Below are positions 1 through 13,205 of a stretch of DNA of 64,000 nt, one piece after another (within the stretch, counting starts at the first letter, position 1; every line of letters starts with the position of its first letter). The position numbers and the translations under genes were made by a program. The notes beneath the pieces were generated by a model. It made no database searches. It was not told the origin of the DNA and saw only the letters and a program-made list of their open reading frames with translations. The DNA is from Pomphorhynchus laevis (lineage: Eukaryota > Acanthocephala > Palaeacanthocephala > Echinorhynchida > Pomphorhynchidae): contig WNNJ02001749.1 in the NCBI GenBank assembly GCA_012934845.2, positions 117,514 through 181,513 on the forward strand. Reading direction: 5' to 3'.

Positions 1-146
1 TTATTAATTATATAAATTATATTAATTATATGTAAATTATATTGAAAGAATGCTAATTATATTAAATAATATAATTAATAATTAATAAATTATTAAATAA
101 TTAATATAATAATTTAAATAATTATTTAAAATATTCAATTTTATTT

Positions 147-727
147 CAATTGCACATTATTTATGTGTGCAATTGTAATATTAACAAACGGGATAAATCC
201 CACTGAGTATTTGATAGTATTTATTAATTTTATTCTGTTGATTAATAAAGAATTAAAGAATTAATTAAAGAATTCTACGTTGCATTACAACGTTAAACAT
301 TCTCGTGTATATCGCCTAGTTATTGCTAAGCTTCAATTTCCAAATATAATTAATAATTATTGGTAATTATTAATAATTAATTATTTGCAATTATTAATTA
401 TATTATTGCATAATTTTTTATTTGACATATTTATATATTTAATATATTATTTAAATGTTCAAATATTAATATTATTCAAATAATTATTTAAATAATTAAT
501 GAATATTAATTATTAATTATATATAAATTTTATTAAACGTATGTTAATTATATTAATTAATATTAAATAAATATTAAATAAAAATATTAATTATTAATTA
601 TTGTTATTTATTAATTATTAAATAATTACTTAAATTGTTTAATTTTATTTCAATTGCACATTTTTATAATAATTATTTAAAAAATGTGCAATTGTGGTAT
701 TAACAAACGGAATAAATCTTACTGAGT
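147..727. repeat. Two AT-rich repeat units with hairpins (147-215 and 651-727)
   Basis: The same segment occurs twice about 500 bp apart. Each begins with a hairpin built on CAATTGCACA/TGTGCAATTG. Arms are 10 bp at 147-175; at 651-694 they extend to 15 bp. Each hairpin is followed by a shared stretch containing ATTAACAAACGG and ACTGAGTATT. A weaker third relative lies near 1000-1090. No coding potential is visible. Probably remnants of a short non-autonomous element. Confidence 0.6.
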
Positions 728-810
728 ATTGCTTGATTTCTTGTATCTTGGAAGATACATGCTGATGTAGTCACCGATAAAAGTCAAGATTCTATCGTAA
801 TCTTCTTTTA

Positions 811-884
811 CTTCTTATACTTGAAGAGTTTTCCTCTTCAAGTATAAGAAGATACTCTTCTTGTATCTTCTTATACTTGAAGAG
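811..884. repeat. 18-bp palindrome plus a third copy of the arm
   Basis: The arm CTTCTTATACTTGAAGAG (811-828) is followed after 5 nt by its exact reverse complement (834-851), then again in direct orientation at 867-884. The stem is perfect. Function unknown; it could be a young hairpin produced by template switching or a fragment of a foldback element. Confidence 0.75.
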
Positions 885-1130
885 GAAAACTTACCACATT
901 AGATACTTTATTTGAGAAAATTCAATTATGCTATTTGCCAGCATCTTATTAATTATTAATTTTATTTTGTTGATTAATGAGTTTTGCTTAAAGAATTCTA
1001 TTGAATAATGGTATTCACAAATGCGATTGAATTTACTTATTAATAAATAAAATTGGTTGCATTTGATAATGGTTGCATTTGACACCGAATAAACCTCACG
1101 ATTCCGTAACATTTTGTTCCTTCGTCAAGA

Positions 1131-4100
1131 AGAGTTTCATTCAAATAGATATCAACCATTATATTTATAATGAATTTTAAGATTTATAAATTTATAATTT
1201 ATACTTTATGTAAATTCTGAAATAATAAAACTATTAAATAATAAACATATTTGAATTCATATTTACTTAATTAAAAAAGCTAAATTTACTTAAATAAATT
1301 CTAAGAAAACTAAATTTACTCTATTTAAAAAATTAAACTTTGCATATACAATTTTAGTTTTCCTAAAATCGTCGAAAACACCAAGTGCCAAAATGTTATA
1401 CATTTGATTTTAAATCCATATTTGTTCGATAATCAATTCCATCAGTTTAATGTATCATTTCGAGACGTTTCAAGCTATTCAACAGGCATCAAAAGTAGAA
1501 AAGTGGATAGATGATGTTTCGGCTGCTTTGTTGACGAGTATCAAGACACCTACAATCCCGCTCAATGTTTAAGTGGCTTGCAGTCCAGCGCAATATCCAG
1601 TGACCACTTTTTATCAACGGAGTTTAGAACAATAGTATTTTTGAAAAATACTAGAAAATGTGGTTATTTAGCAACTATAGGTATTTAAACATATTAGGCA
1701 GTGAGCTGTTAAGAAATTTTTACAAATTGCATATCTAACACATATTTGTATTGCTATGCTAGTTTCACATAGCTTTTATAGCTTTGCGGTTTTTTAGAAA
1801 TATTTGTTTTGCTATAATCATTTCCTGTAAAAGTTATAGTTTAAAAAGTATGAGATTGAATTCTGCTAATTTTATAATCTCAGAGCTGACTTCAGCAAAG
1901 TGATCTGATTTATTGGAGTTTTTAAGGATAATTAAGTCTTTCGCAGACATATCATAATATTATATACATTGTGCTGAAATGCTAAGTACTTGCGATCATC
2001 CTCCTATCTTCATGTTTAGCATGATGTATTTTTAAATTTATTCAACAATTACTCTAAATATAATTATAATAATAAGTATATATAATAATATATAATAGCT
2101 ATAATTATAATTCAACTATTATATACTAATAATAATTTTAATACTGAATTTTAACAGTAAACTTTATGAAGATTTTAATGTGTAAAGAAACTACTTTAGG
2201 TATTAAATTAAAAAAGATTACAAATCTTTCAAATAACATTCTTAGGCATTATATTGCTGAGTATTATAATGTTGAGCATTATAATAATCAGCATTATATT
2301 GCTGAATTATATATTATATATGCTGAAACGTCATTCGACAATTATTTTTAGAAATATTAACTTCGCTTTGAACATGTAAAAGTTATTATCCAAATAACAT
2401 TCTTTTGTTTAAATTGATTTATTATTTTCCAAGTAATTAATAAATAATTAATTTACAATATCTAACTAAGTAAAAATGTTTGAAATTATTTAAACATGAA
2501 CGAAAAAAGTTTAAGAGGTTTTTGTTAGAGTATCAAAAACAATGAGCAATTTGAAATTTAAAGTCATATAAAATGCATCTTCTTCAACATTCACTTATAA
2601 TAATTGATAGACGAATCAGCCATGATGAATTAGCTATTAAGTATGACGATAAAAGCAATGAATCATAAAATTTATTCAAAACGATTTATATAAAGTTTGT
2701 TCTTTTAGTTTTTACACATTTTCCTAAAAATGCCAAATTATTTGAAGAGAATAATTTATCGGATCGTGATAATAATTTATACGGCTTCGGTGCAGTTTTA
2801 ACAAAATCAGTCATTATGCTTAAAATATTTATAAAAATATAATTTTAATATTATATTTTAATATTTATTAACTAGAATTTAATATCTTATTTTTATCTAC
2901 CATCAACTAATTGAATTATTTAGGCCTTTCGCGTTTAAAAATATGAGCATTTCAAGAATAATCAATTTTGATCATTTCAAAAATTTCAGAAATGATAAAA
3001 CGATTAATGATGAATTAAAGATCTAAGCAAGTAACAATTGATGACGACTGTTATACATGGGAAAGATGGAAAGTTTCGGGGCTTGAGTATTTAAACATAA
3101 AATAATTGCATAAAAATATGAAATAATTTATTATAAAGCCGTGAGACCATAATGAGCTACTTGATTAATCCTTAAATAAAACTAAATAATAATTTATTTA
3201 GAATAATTATTTAATTATTAATTAGAATAAATAATAATTTAAAAAATACTTTCATGTGATAATAAAGTCTTAAATTATTTTTTTAATTAAAATTATATAA
3301 TAAATGCTTGATTTTTGTCAATAAATGATGCTTTTAAGTGATGACTGCCTATTTTAATAGTTGGATTAATTCTACACTCTTGAAACAGCATTCTTTGTAA
3401 ACACTTTGGGTAAACTTGTAAGCGACCCTTGGCATCCAATTGGTTCACTTTTAACGATTCAAATAACTTCACATCACATCAATGAAATAATAACAACACA
3501 AATATTACAAGCTCATTAGTGTTATTCTGAGCATTGGAATCATTGACAATTACATCCCCAAAACTTAAAAATGTAGTAATTATATCATAATTTGACTTGA
3601 AATATTTTTTTTAATATATAATGTGACTAACTTTATTAAATATTTATTAAAGTTAATGAAGTTAACTTTATTAATGCTATTAACTTTATGTTTAGTAAAA
3701 AAGAGGATTTCGATTTTTGCGATATCTGTGTAAAGAATAAGAAATAAATGTCGAATGAATAATCGATCACTAAAAATAAAAGAAACGAAGAAACTCGTTT
3801 TTCGTTTTGTAAGGGCATGTCCATCGAAATGGCAGTTACAATCCAACAATACCAAATAACAAATTGACAAATCAATATCAAATTGACATTTTGGATCACT
3901 GCGATTTTTGTTAAAAAGTGTAATTTCCTTTTAAGTTTTAGGTATATCTTATACTGATGATTGAATTGTTCGTCGCTAAATTATCTTTACAGGCTATTCT
4001 TATGTGAGTTGCTCTTCATATAAACGTTAGCTATTATAGTAATCATGTGCATATTAAAATTCAGAAGAGACGGAAAGTGGAATGCAAAACTAAATCGTAG

Positions 4101-4879
4101 CATTCGCTTTGGAGTTTGTGTTTCATCCAAACGATTAAAAGACGAAAGGGGGTTGTTAGTATTTTAATAAAATGATATCCGATGACCCAACAGCACTTTA
4201 TTATCAAATATCTACAAACAACATGCATTAAAAAGTATACTAAAACAAATTGACCCACACATAAGATGTCATCCGTTATCCATCAGTAATAAGCCAAAGA
4301 CTGATATTTAGATATTTCCTCTTTCTTTAAAATAAACGATATTCTTGAATTGCTGTTTTTAAAATCTGCCGTGAGTCAAGTCTGAAAACACCAATTTTTA
4401 TTTTTTAAACACTAATTTCAACTTTCCATTTTAGTGATCCATTCTTTTCTTAGGATGGATCATCATTCTTTCTCATCGAATGATGCTATAAATTCCTTAA
4501 ATTTGCTGAGTAACGACACGAATAAACTTTAAAAACTAAGTGCGTTTTTATTGCATATAAGTGAATTTTCACATCTGGAAAGTTTTCGAAGCCGTATTCC
4601 TATATAAATTATGTATTCCTATATATTTTATTCTAGTAAAAGGGTTTTATACATATCAAAGTCAACTATCTTCCTTCCCCATTCATCCATATGTGAATAA
4701 AATACAAGTCTACTGAAAGCTTGTACACTTGACTTCAATTTCTAGAATTTATAGAAGCACTACAAAGGTAGGATTGTCTAAAATTTTAAATGAGCCTTTA
4801 TTTAAATTGTATGACATTTTAAAACCAAATTTGTTAAAATTATTTATTAATTTTAACAATTTTGGTTTTAAAATTTGGG
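1131..4879. other. AT-rich stretch, no gene recognised
   Basis: About 3.7 kb of very AT-rich sequence. The open frames are short and dominated by AT codons, and I find no protein family in them. Small local repeats are present, for example a GCATTATATTGCTGA-type motif iterated around 2245-2310. Low-confidence exon-like frames near 1450-1570 could not be assigned. Confidence 0.5.
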
Positions 4880-7800
4880 CGTTTCTAACACTTTGCATAA
4901 TTGACTGAGGCATACGCTCTTTACCAGATCGAATTGATGGGCGGACCATCCTTAAACACTAGCCAGAGGTTGTTGCTGAAGTGTCGCTGCACTCATTGGA
5001 TCCTGAATGAATACGACATGTATAATGGTGGTGCACGAATGTCCTGAGTAAATAACGGTCCAGGATTTCTTACGAAATTCGCCATTTGAACAACATGGTG
5101 TTTATGATAGACTGGACTTCTATTCACGACTTTCAGTCACCATGTCACTTCTAGACTACTACTTCAGCATCAAAATGATGGAGTACCCGGCAACACTCAT
5201 CAGTAGAATGGAGTACACACTGGTCTTTTCGGTTGCCTGTGGACATTATGAATGAAGGCGTTTCCAACACTTTGTTTAATTGACTGAGGTTTACGCTCTT
5301 TACCAGATCGAATTGCTGTAAGGACCATCCTTAAACACTAGGCAGAGGTTTCTGCTGAATTGACGCTGCAATCGTTGCCGCTGCACTCGACTGATTTCTT
5401 ACGAAATACGGCATTTATCGAAAATGGTATTGTTTAATAAACTGGACTTTGATTCACTATTTTAAGTTACCAATTCAGTTCTAGATGACCTCTTCAGCAT
5501 CGAAATGATAGAGTACCCGGCAGCACTCATTGGTAGAATAAAATACCAACTTGTCGATTCGGTTGCCACTGCGGCATCTAGAATATAGGAGTTTCCGTAA
5601 CTTTGCATAATTGGTAAAGCTTACGCTCTTTACCAGATCGAATTGCTGTGCGGACCATCCTTAAACATTAGGCAGAGGTTGTTGCTGAATTGCCGCTGAA
5701 TGAAGTACACACTTGTCGTTACGGTTGCCTGTGTGACATTATGATTGAAGGTGTTTTCAACACTGTTTAATTGACTGAAGTTTACGCTGTTTTCCAGATC
5801 TAATTGATGTGCGGACTATCCTCAAACACTGGACTTATGTTGTTGCTGAGTTGTCGCTGCACTTGTTGGATCTTTAATGAATACTGCATGTATAATAATG
5901 TTGCACGGATACCCTGAGTAAACAACGGTCTAGGATTTCTTACGATATGCGGCATTTATTGAAAATGGTGTTGCTTAATAAACTGGACTTTGATTCCCGA
6001 TTCTAAGTTACCATTTCACTTCTAGTTGACCACTTCAGCATCGAAATGATAGAGTACCCGGCAACATTCAGTGGTACAATGAAATACTCACTGGCCGTTT
6101 CGGTTGTCTGTGTGACATTGTGAATAAAGGCGTTTCCGACACTTTGCTTAATTGACTGAGGCTTACGCTCTTAACCAGATCGAATTGCTGTGTGGACCAT
6201 CCTTAAACACTAGGCAGATGTTATTGCTGAATTGCCGCTGCACTCGTTAGATTTTTAATGGATACGGCGTGTATAATGATGGTGCACAGATGTGCTGGGT
6301 AGACAACGGTCCAGGATTTCTTACGAAATGCAGCATTTATCGAAAATGGTGTTGCTTAATAAACTGGACTTTTATTCAAGATTTTAAGTCACCAAGTCAC
6401 TTCTAGACGACCACTTCAGCATCGAAAATGATAGTGTAACCGACAAACTCATCGGTAGACTTAAATACCCACTAGTCGTTTCGGTTGCCTGTGTGACATA
6501 TCGAATGTACACGTTTCCGACACTTTGCATAATTGATTGAGGTTTACGCTGTTTTCCAGATCTAATTGCTGTGCGGACTATCCTCAAACACTGGACTTAT
6601 GTTGTTGCTGAGTTGTCGCTGCACTTGTTGGATCTTTAATGAATACTGCATGTATAATAATGTTGCACGGATACCCTGAGTAAACAACGGTCTAGGATTT
6701 CTTACGATATGCGGCATTTATTGAAAATGGTGTTGCTTAATAAACTGGACTTTGATTCCCGATTCTAAGTTACCATTTCACTTCTAGTTGACCACTTCAG
6801 CATCGAAATGATAGAGTACCCGGCAACATTCAGTGGTACAATGAAATACTCACTGGCCGTTTCGGTTGTCTGTGTGACATTGTGAATAAAGGCGTTTCCG
6901 ACACTTTGCTTAATTGACTGAGGCTTACGCTCTTAACCAGATCGAATTGCTGTGTGGACCATCCTTAAACACTAGGCAGATGTTATTGCTGAATTGCCGC
7001 TGCACTCGTTAGATTTTTAATGGATACGGCGTGTATAATGATGGTGCACAGATGTGCTGGGTAGACAACGGTCCAGGATTTCTTACGAAATGCAGCATTT
7101 ATCGAAAATGGTGTTGCTTAATAAACTGGACTTTTATTCAAGATTTTAAGTCACCAAGTCACTTCTAGACGACCACTTCAGCATCGAAAATGATAGTGTA
7201 ACCGACAAACTCATCGGTAGACTTAAATACCCACTAGTCGTTTCGGTTGCCTGTGTGACATATCGAATGTACACGTTTCCGACACTTTGCATAATTGACT
7301 GAAGTTTACGCTTTCTCCCAGATCTAATTGCTGTGCGGACTATCCTCAAACACTGGACTTATGTTGTTGCTGAGTTGTCGCTGCACTCGTTGGATCCTTA
7401 ATGAATACTGCATGTATAATAATGTTGCACGGATACCCTGAGTAAACAACGGTCTAGGATTTCTTACGAAATACGGCATTTATACTAAATGGTGTTGCTT
7501 AATAAACTGGACTTTGATTCCCGATTCTAAGTTACCATTTCACTTCTAGTTGACCACTTCAGCATCGAAATGATAGAGTACCCGGCAACATTCAGTGGTA
7601 CAATGAAATACTCACTGGCCGTTTCGGTTGTCTGTGTGACATTGTGAATAAAGGCGTTTCCGACACTTTGCTTAATTGACTGAGGCTTACGCTCTTAACC
7701 AGATCGAATTGCTGTGTGGACCATCCTTAAATACTAGGCAGATGTTATTGCTGAATTGCCGCTGCACTCGATAGATTTTTAATGGATACGGCGTGTATAA

Positions 7801-9240
7801 TGATGGTGCACAGATGTGCTGGGTAGACAACGGTCCAGGATTTCTTACGAAATGCAGCATTTATCGAAAATGGTGTTGCTTAATAAACTGGACTTTTATT
7901 CAAGATTTTAAGTAACCAAGTCACTTCTAGACGACCACTTCAGCATCGAAAATGATAGTGTAACCGACAAACTCATCGGTAGACTTAAATACCCACTAGT
8001 CGTGTCGGTTGCCTGTGTGACATATCGAATGTACACGTTTCCGACACTTTGCATAATTGACTGAAGTTTACGCTGTTTTCCAGATCTAATTGCTGTGCGG
8101 ACTATCCTCAAACACTGGACTTATGTTGTTGCTGAGTTGTCGCTGCACTCGTTAGATCCTAAATGGATACGGCAGGTATAATAATGTTGCACGGATACCC
8201 TGAGTAAACAACGGTCTAGGATTTCTTACGAAATACGGCATTTATACTAAATGGTGTTGCTTAATAAACTGGACTTTGATTCCCGATTCTAAGTTACCAT
8301 TTCACTTCTAGTTGACCACTTCAGCATCGAAATGATAGAGTACCCGGCAACATTCAGTGGTACAATGAAATACTAACTGGCCGTTTCGGTTGTCTGTGTG
8401 ACATTGTGAATAAAGGCGTTTCCGACACTTTGCTTAATTGACTGAGGCTTACGCTCTTAACCAGATCGAATTGCTGTGTGGACCATCCTTAAACACTAGG
8501 CAGATGTTATTGCTGAATTGCCGCTGCACTCGTTAGATTTTTAATGGATACGGCGTGTATAATGATGGTGCACAGATGTGCTGGGTAGACAACGGTCCAG
8601 GATTTCTTACGAAATGCAGCATTTATCGAAAATGGTGTTGCTTAATAAACTGGACTTTTATTCAAGATTTTAAGTCACCAAGTCACTTCTAGACGACCAC
8701 TTCAGCATCGAAAATGATAGTGTAACCGACAAACTCATCGGTAGACATAAATACCTACTAGTCGTTTCGGTTGCCTGTGTGACATATCGAATGTACACGT
8801 TTCCGGCACTTTGCATAATTGATTGAGGTTTACGCTGTTTTCCAGATCTAATTGCTGTGCGGACTATCCTCAAACACTGGACTTATGTTGTTGCTGAGTT
8901 GTCGCTGCACTCGTTGGATCCTAAATGGATACGGCAGCTATAATAGTAGTGCACGGATGTGCTGAGTAAACAACGGTCCAGGATTTCTTACGAAATACGG
9001 CATTTATACTAAATGGTGTTGCTTGATAGACTGGACTTCTATTCACGACTTTCAGTTACCATGTCACTTCTAGACGACCAATTTAGCATCGAAATGATGG
9101 AGTACCAGGCAACACTCATCAGTAGAATGAAGTAGACACTGGTCGTTTCGGTTGCCTGTGTCACATTGCGAACGAAGGCGTTTCCGTCAATTTGCTTAAT
9201 TGACTGAGGCTTACGCTCTTACCAGATCGAACTAAGACAA
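4880..9240. repeat. Satellite array: 381-bp monomer, 762-bp dimer higher-order repeat
   Basis: A marker resembling TTAATTGACTGAGG followed by ACGCTCTTAACCAGATCGAATTGCTG recurs at about 4896, 5277, 5610, 5768, 6149, 6530, 6911, 7292, 7673, 8054, 8435, 8816 and 9197. Spacing is 381 bp except for two shorter units around 5610. From about 5768 onward, odd and even monomers form two distinct types, so nearly identical 762-bp dimers repeat. Four identical-length antisense frames at 6384, 7146, 7908 and 8670 are this period showing through, not genes. The array stops sharply inside a monomer at about 9235. Confidence 0.93.
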
Positions 9241-9775
9241 GGTTCTTTTCATTCGAACGCTTCGGCTTACCGTTGTTATATTATTATTTTAATAATATAT
9301 TATATAATTATTTTATATAATAATAACTATATAATATTTTATAATTTGTAACAATATTAATTTTATTAATTTTCTGATGGTTTGAATTAAAGTACATATA
9401 ATTAAAACTTTGGAGTTTATGTTCAAATTTATTTGCTACAAGTAATTTATTGCAAAATAATTGGATTAAAATTATTAATAGATAATGATATGTAGACTGA
9501 CTAATATGTTTCGCTGACTATGTAGATAGTCAGCGAAAACTTCATTGGTTTTGCCACTAATTATTTTGTTTGTATCAAAACTGCTTGTAAATTGATAATT
9601 TTAAACCGAATTTTTAATTAAAAGTTCGCATTGTAATCTTTTTTATATATCAATTTCACGTATAATCAGAATTTTCATTATCATTATCTTGACATAATTA
9701 TAATATAATTATATTATTATAATAATATAATTATATTATAATTATGTAATATTAATTACAACAGCAATTGTTGAG
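9241..9775. other. AT-rich spacer, no gene seen
   Basis: Between the satellite edge and the RLE-element scrap the sequence is AT-rich, with TATATAAT runs at 9270-9340 and 9690-9750. No coding or structural feature stands out. Confidence 0.5.
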
Positions 9776-9960
9776 GTGGATTGCAGTCAGTCTTCTACTT
9801 CATTGAATTTGCCATACTCCGAGAGTATCCGAGGCATTCGCTCAGATATAAGTTTAACTCTTGCGTCCGCTGCCTCAATGTGTATAAGAGCGACCAGAAT
9901 GTCAGTTAGAAGCCAAACAGCAAGTAGGCGATGTATGAATGTGACGATTGCTTCATAAAG
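9776..9960 (+). mobile_element. RLE-type retroelement, 3' coding scrap
   Basis: The frame starting at 9776 reads YSESIRGIRSDISLTLASAA and ends in SMCIRATRMSVR. This matches the extreme C-terminus of the RLE-type element family found elsewhere in the window (compare [20 protein letters not shown] in the 40-43 kb copy). Only about 60 residues are present, so this is a severely 5'-truncated copy. The shared 3' hairpin is not evident downstream. Confidence 0.65.
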
Positions 9961-11983
9961 CACGACGAATATAACTGCTCGTATCCTACAGGTGTCCACC
10001 TCAGAAATATGAAAGAACACGAATTTGATGTACTACTTAGTTTTCTATTTTTATTATAACTTTTGTCCTATAAAAATGTAATATTAATAATATAATTAAT
10101 AATAAATAATAATATATTATTTAGTCAGTCGCAGCGTGTTTATCACGGAAAGTTATCTGTAGTTTAGTGAGCTTCACTTAATAATAGCTGTGACGCAGAT
10201 CACGTTTCAAAAACACTTTTGGCTTAATTCGCGTTTTATTTGCCATCGTAAGAAAATAGGAACCATCATTCTTCTTAAATTTTAAATCTCTAAATAGTTT
10301 GGTCACTAAATTACTTTAAATTGATAATTAAAGTATTATTTTTGAGTTTAAAATCATTTTTATTTTCCTTGATAAGATAGTAGCTGCTACATTAAAATGC
10401 TTAAATTAAAACCATGTGACACGCTGCCATTTGTACATATAAAACTTTGTACTGTTTAAAATATTTTTGCTCTATTTATAAATCCATTTGAAGAAATTCT
10501 TTAAAGTTGTGTATTCAATAGCCGCTCTATATGGACAAAGGATTAAGGCCTAAAGACAACTTTAGGCCTTAATTATTTACATGCATTTACTAAATTTTAC
10601 AGAGAGAGCAAACAATTAAGGCATTCTAAATTTACACGGTCCCATCGGAATTGAAATGAGAAACATGTCCAAATCTCATGACCTACCTACTTTTTAGCAA
10701 CTTGCATAAACGTTACTATTGATTTTTGTATATTTTCAGCTGTAAAAATAAAGTATCACGTAGATGTTAACTTTATTTTCCTTCACGGTTATCATTTCAG
10801 AGAATTATAACAAGACGGTGTAGTGTCGTTACATAATTACCTTTCTTAAAGTGAATATTTAAAAGTAAACAACAAGGAAATTATTGGAAATTATTAGAAA
10901 TTATTACAATTTCTAATAATTGTTTTATTCTACGCCAACAACATTTTCCTTTTATCGATTTTTATTTTAAAGGTATTATTAACACTTTAAAGTCGATTTT
11001 AGCATCTCAGATAAATGTCTGTTTTAAGTATGGAAAACAGTATGGAAAATATGCATACATTTAGTAAAGGTTTCTTTTTTATAAAACAAAAAAGCAAGAA
11101 TTGTTGTAGATATTTTTGATAATTATGTTGATCCTCAAATAGAAACAAGTCTTTCAAAATGATAACATCGAAGATTTTTATTTCCTTTTAATCTGATTAG
11201 TTTGCTTGCTAATTCATTTTTTTACTTTGTACGTGACTTTTATGTAATTTATTTTAAGAAAAAACCTAGACATAAGAAATTCATGATAGCGATGATTAAC
11301 GAGAGCAGCTGTTTTATGCAAGTCTACGTGTTCTGTATTTGTGCGGAACTGCAACGAAGACTCGTAAAACAGAAAAATCACGAATTTCAGTATTTGCTTG
11401 TAGGTTTAATGATAACCCCAATAGCCTTTCTAATCCACTTTATATGTTAATCTCACTACAAAATGATGATCACATGCATTTGTAATTTACTGTTTTAAAT
11501 TCATTTAAAAATAAATATTTAATATTTGCTTTCTATTAAACAATAATAGTAATCGTAGTTAATCACTGCCATACATATAAAGACAGAAGTTTCCGCAATT
11601 GATCAATAATCCGTATTCTAACAATGTACTACTAATCGTAATCTATCTTGGTTGATTTTCTTTGGAAATTTTAAAGTTTCTTCTTACCGAATATTTTAAT
11701 AAATAATTAATAGAAAATATGTTCATGCAATTTATACTATTACGAGAATGGATGGATTATTAATAAAGTTGATATCTCACGTGAAACTAATTCTTTCTTT
11801 TTCAAATTGCTATTGTAGCGTAGCTGCAATTTTATCAGTCGCAGAGCCTGCTCCTAAATGGTCAAGTTCATATCATTAAATGATTCCTAAAAAAGGATTC
11901 AAGAAAAGTGAGAAGGGTCACAAAATACATGTTTCGTCCAAGGGCCTTGCTTCTTGTGGGCATACTATTTGCACTAATCACAC
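9961..11983. other. Non-coding stretch with one unassigned 82-codon frame
   Basis: Mostly AT-rich. A plus-strand frame at 11202-11450 encodes 82 residues rich in aromatic and hydrophobic residues and ends in a hydrophobic segment. It lies on the same strand as TAPT1 about 1.8 kb upstream. I do not recognise it, and it may be chance. Nothing else is supported here. Confidence 0.35.
10542..10573. repeat. 14-bp perfect hairpin
   Basis: ATTAAGGCCTAAAG, loop ACAA, CTTTAGGCCTTAAT. It is an isolated perfect stem-loop in non-coding DNA. Nothing nearby shows what it serves. Confidence 0.7.
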
Positions 11984-12034
11984 ACCTACCCGATGTGTGT
12001 GATCCGGCTAGCGGATCACACACATCGGGTAGGT
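11984..12034. repeat. 23-bp perfect palindrome at the edge of a dispersed repeat
   Basis: Two perfect 23-nt arms (11984-12006 and 12012-12034) flank GCTAG, so the centre reads GATCCGGCTAGCGGATC. The sequence to the right (12035-12100) reappears in reverse orientation at about 24065-24150, including the AGAATACGATCCCCTACC segment. There the matching palindrome is only half preserved (24150-24180). This looks like the end of a mobile unit. Confidence 0.8.
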
Positions 12035-12099
12035 TTCTAATAGATCGTTAGAATACGATCCCCTACCAAAAGTAATATACAGAAATGTATATCTACACC

Positions 12100-12365
12100 A
12101 CTGGAGCAGCCAGCCTAGTGGATGTTGCGTTGAATCACGATACAGACGTCCTGAGTCCAAATCCGATCAGCATCAGTCAACGGAGAAAGCAGATAATAAG
12201 GGTCGAAACGTGAAATGTAGGTCTGGGTCAGCAGCTGATGAGACCCACCCAGACTGATTAGTAGCGTCCTGCTGTATCAAAAATAAGATCAATACCTGTG
12301 AGGATAATATCGTGCCACAATCGGAAAAATTTTCAGCTCACAGATGCAATCAAGTACAATTAATA
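12100..12365 (+). repeat. Hammerhead-like repeat, family 2, copy a
   Basis: This segment matches 24240-24510 closely. Its core at 12200-12254 has, in order: GGGTC, then GAAAC, GTCTGGGT (12221-12228), CTGATGA (12235-12241), GACCC (12242-12246) and ACCCAGAC (12247-12254). GGGTC pairs with GACCC and GTCTGGGT with ACCCAGAC. CTGATGA and GAAA are the two invariant boxes of hammerhead ribozymes, but here they are in permuted order. The right end carries GATGCAATCAAGTACAATTAA, the terminal inverted sequence seen intact in the 24.2-kb copy. No protein is encoded. Confidence 0.7.
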
Positions 12366-12694
12366 TAATATTTATTTTGTATCATCAGACTTATCGAGAT
12401 TCCAATCGTATGATGCAGCAGACGTCATAATAAATTTTTCAAATACAAAGTTTATTCTAACAAAGTCAGAAACAGTTTTCTTTATAGAAGCCTGTTTGAA
12501 GTTAATCTCAGAAAAACTTGATAAGTACTACGAAGTGTGTTTCTTACCAGCTATATACTCATTGATTATGTTTGTAAATGTTACTGTCGCTCCCGACAGC
12601 CAATCAAAGCTAAGATAGTTGCTCTTGTTTGTAAATTAATAATAAAGATATTTCTTCATTCATTTCAAAGATGCTCATTGTCCCAAAAATGGGA

Positions 12695-12797
12695 TGATAA
12701 ATAGCTGGGCAATCAAAATTTTATTTTTCTCAAAGTCAAAAATAATATTTTTGATTTTGCTGAAAATAAAATTGTGATTGTCCAGCTATTTTTCACA
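12695..12797. repeat. Long imperfect palindrome
   Basis: The left arm reads ATAAATAGCTGGGCAATC followed by AAAATTTTATTTTTC. It is matched on the right by GAAAATAAAATTGTGATTG then TCCAGCTATTTTT. An inner TCAAAAATAATA/TTTTTGA stem completes the fold. Probably a small foldback or MITE-like remnant. Confidence 0.55.
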
Positions 12798-13205
12798 TAT
12801 TTATTATTATAATATTTAATATTATAATTTAATAATATTAATATTAATTAATATTAATATAATTAATACTAATGAATATCAATTAGCTATAATAACCTCA
12901 TATGCACGATTATTATGGATTATTCAAATAAACAAATTAATCAAATAATCAAATTCTTAAAAAATTCTAGTTGTGCGCTCAGTTTTACAATATTCCCCGC
13001 TTCTACAAAGTTGTTTCAAAATTCTTTTGATTTCATTGTTATAGCATTTAATAATGTAAATATAAAATATAAAATGTTCATTCAATTCGAGTTTAATTAA
13101 GTTTTGATTTATTATAGCATAGCGAAAGAGCGACGCGCACACTTGCTAAAGCTAGCTAAAGCCTAAATTAAATCGATAAAAGCATATGTTGATGAGGACA
13201 GCGCA

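Noticed and set aside
4749-4949. 66-codon minus frame at the left edge of the satellite
   Set aside because: Half of it is satellite sequence and the rest is AT-rich; no homology.
6384-8873. Four 67-codon antisense frames at 762-bp spacing that look like a gene family
   Set aside because: They are the satellite period showing through. Their sequence repeats with the array, they have no start context or family match, and adjacent monomers do not preserve the frame.
12560-12665. Possible solo LTR end (TGTCGCTCCCGACAGCC, AATAAAG)
   Set aside because: No second copy, no matching boundary and no element interior were found in the window.
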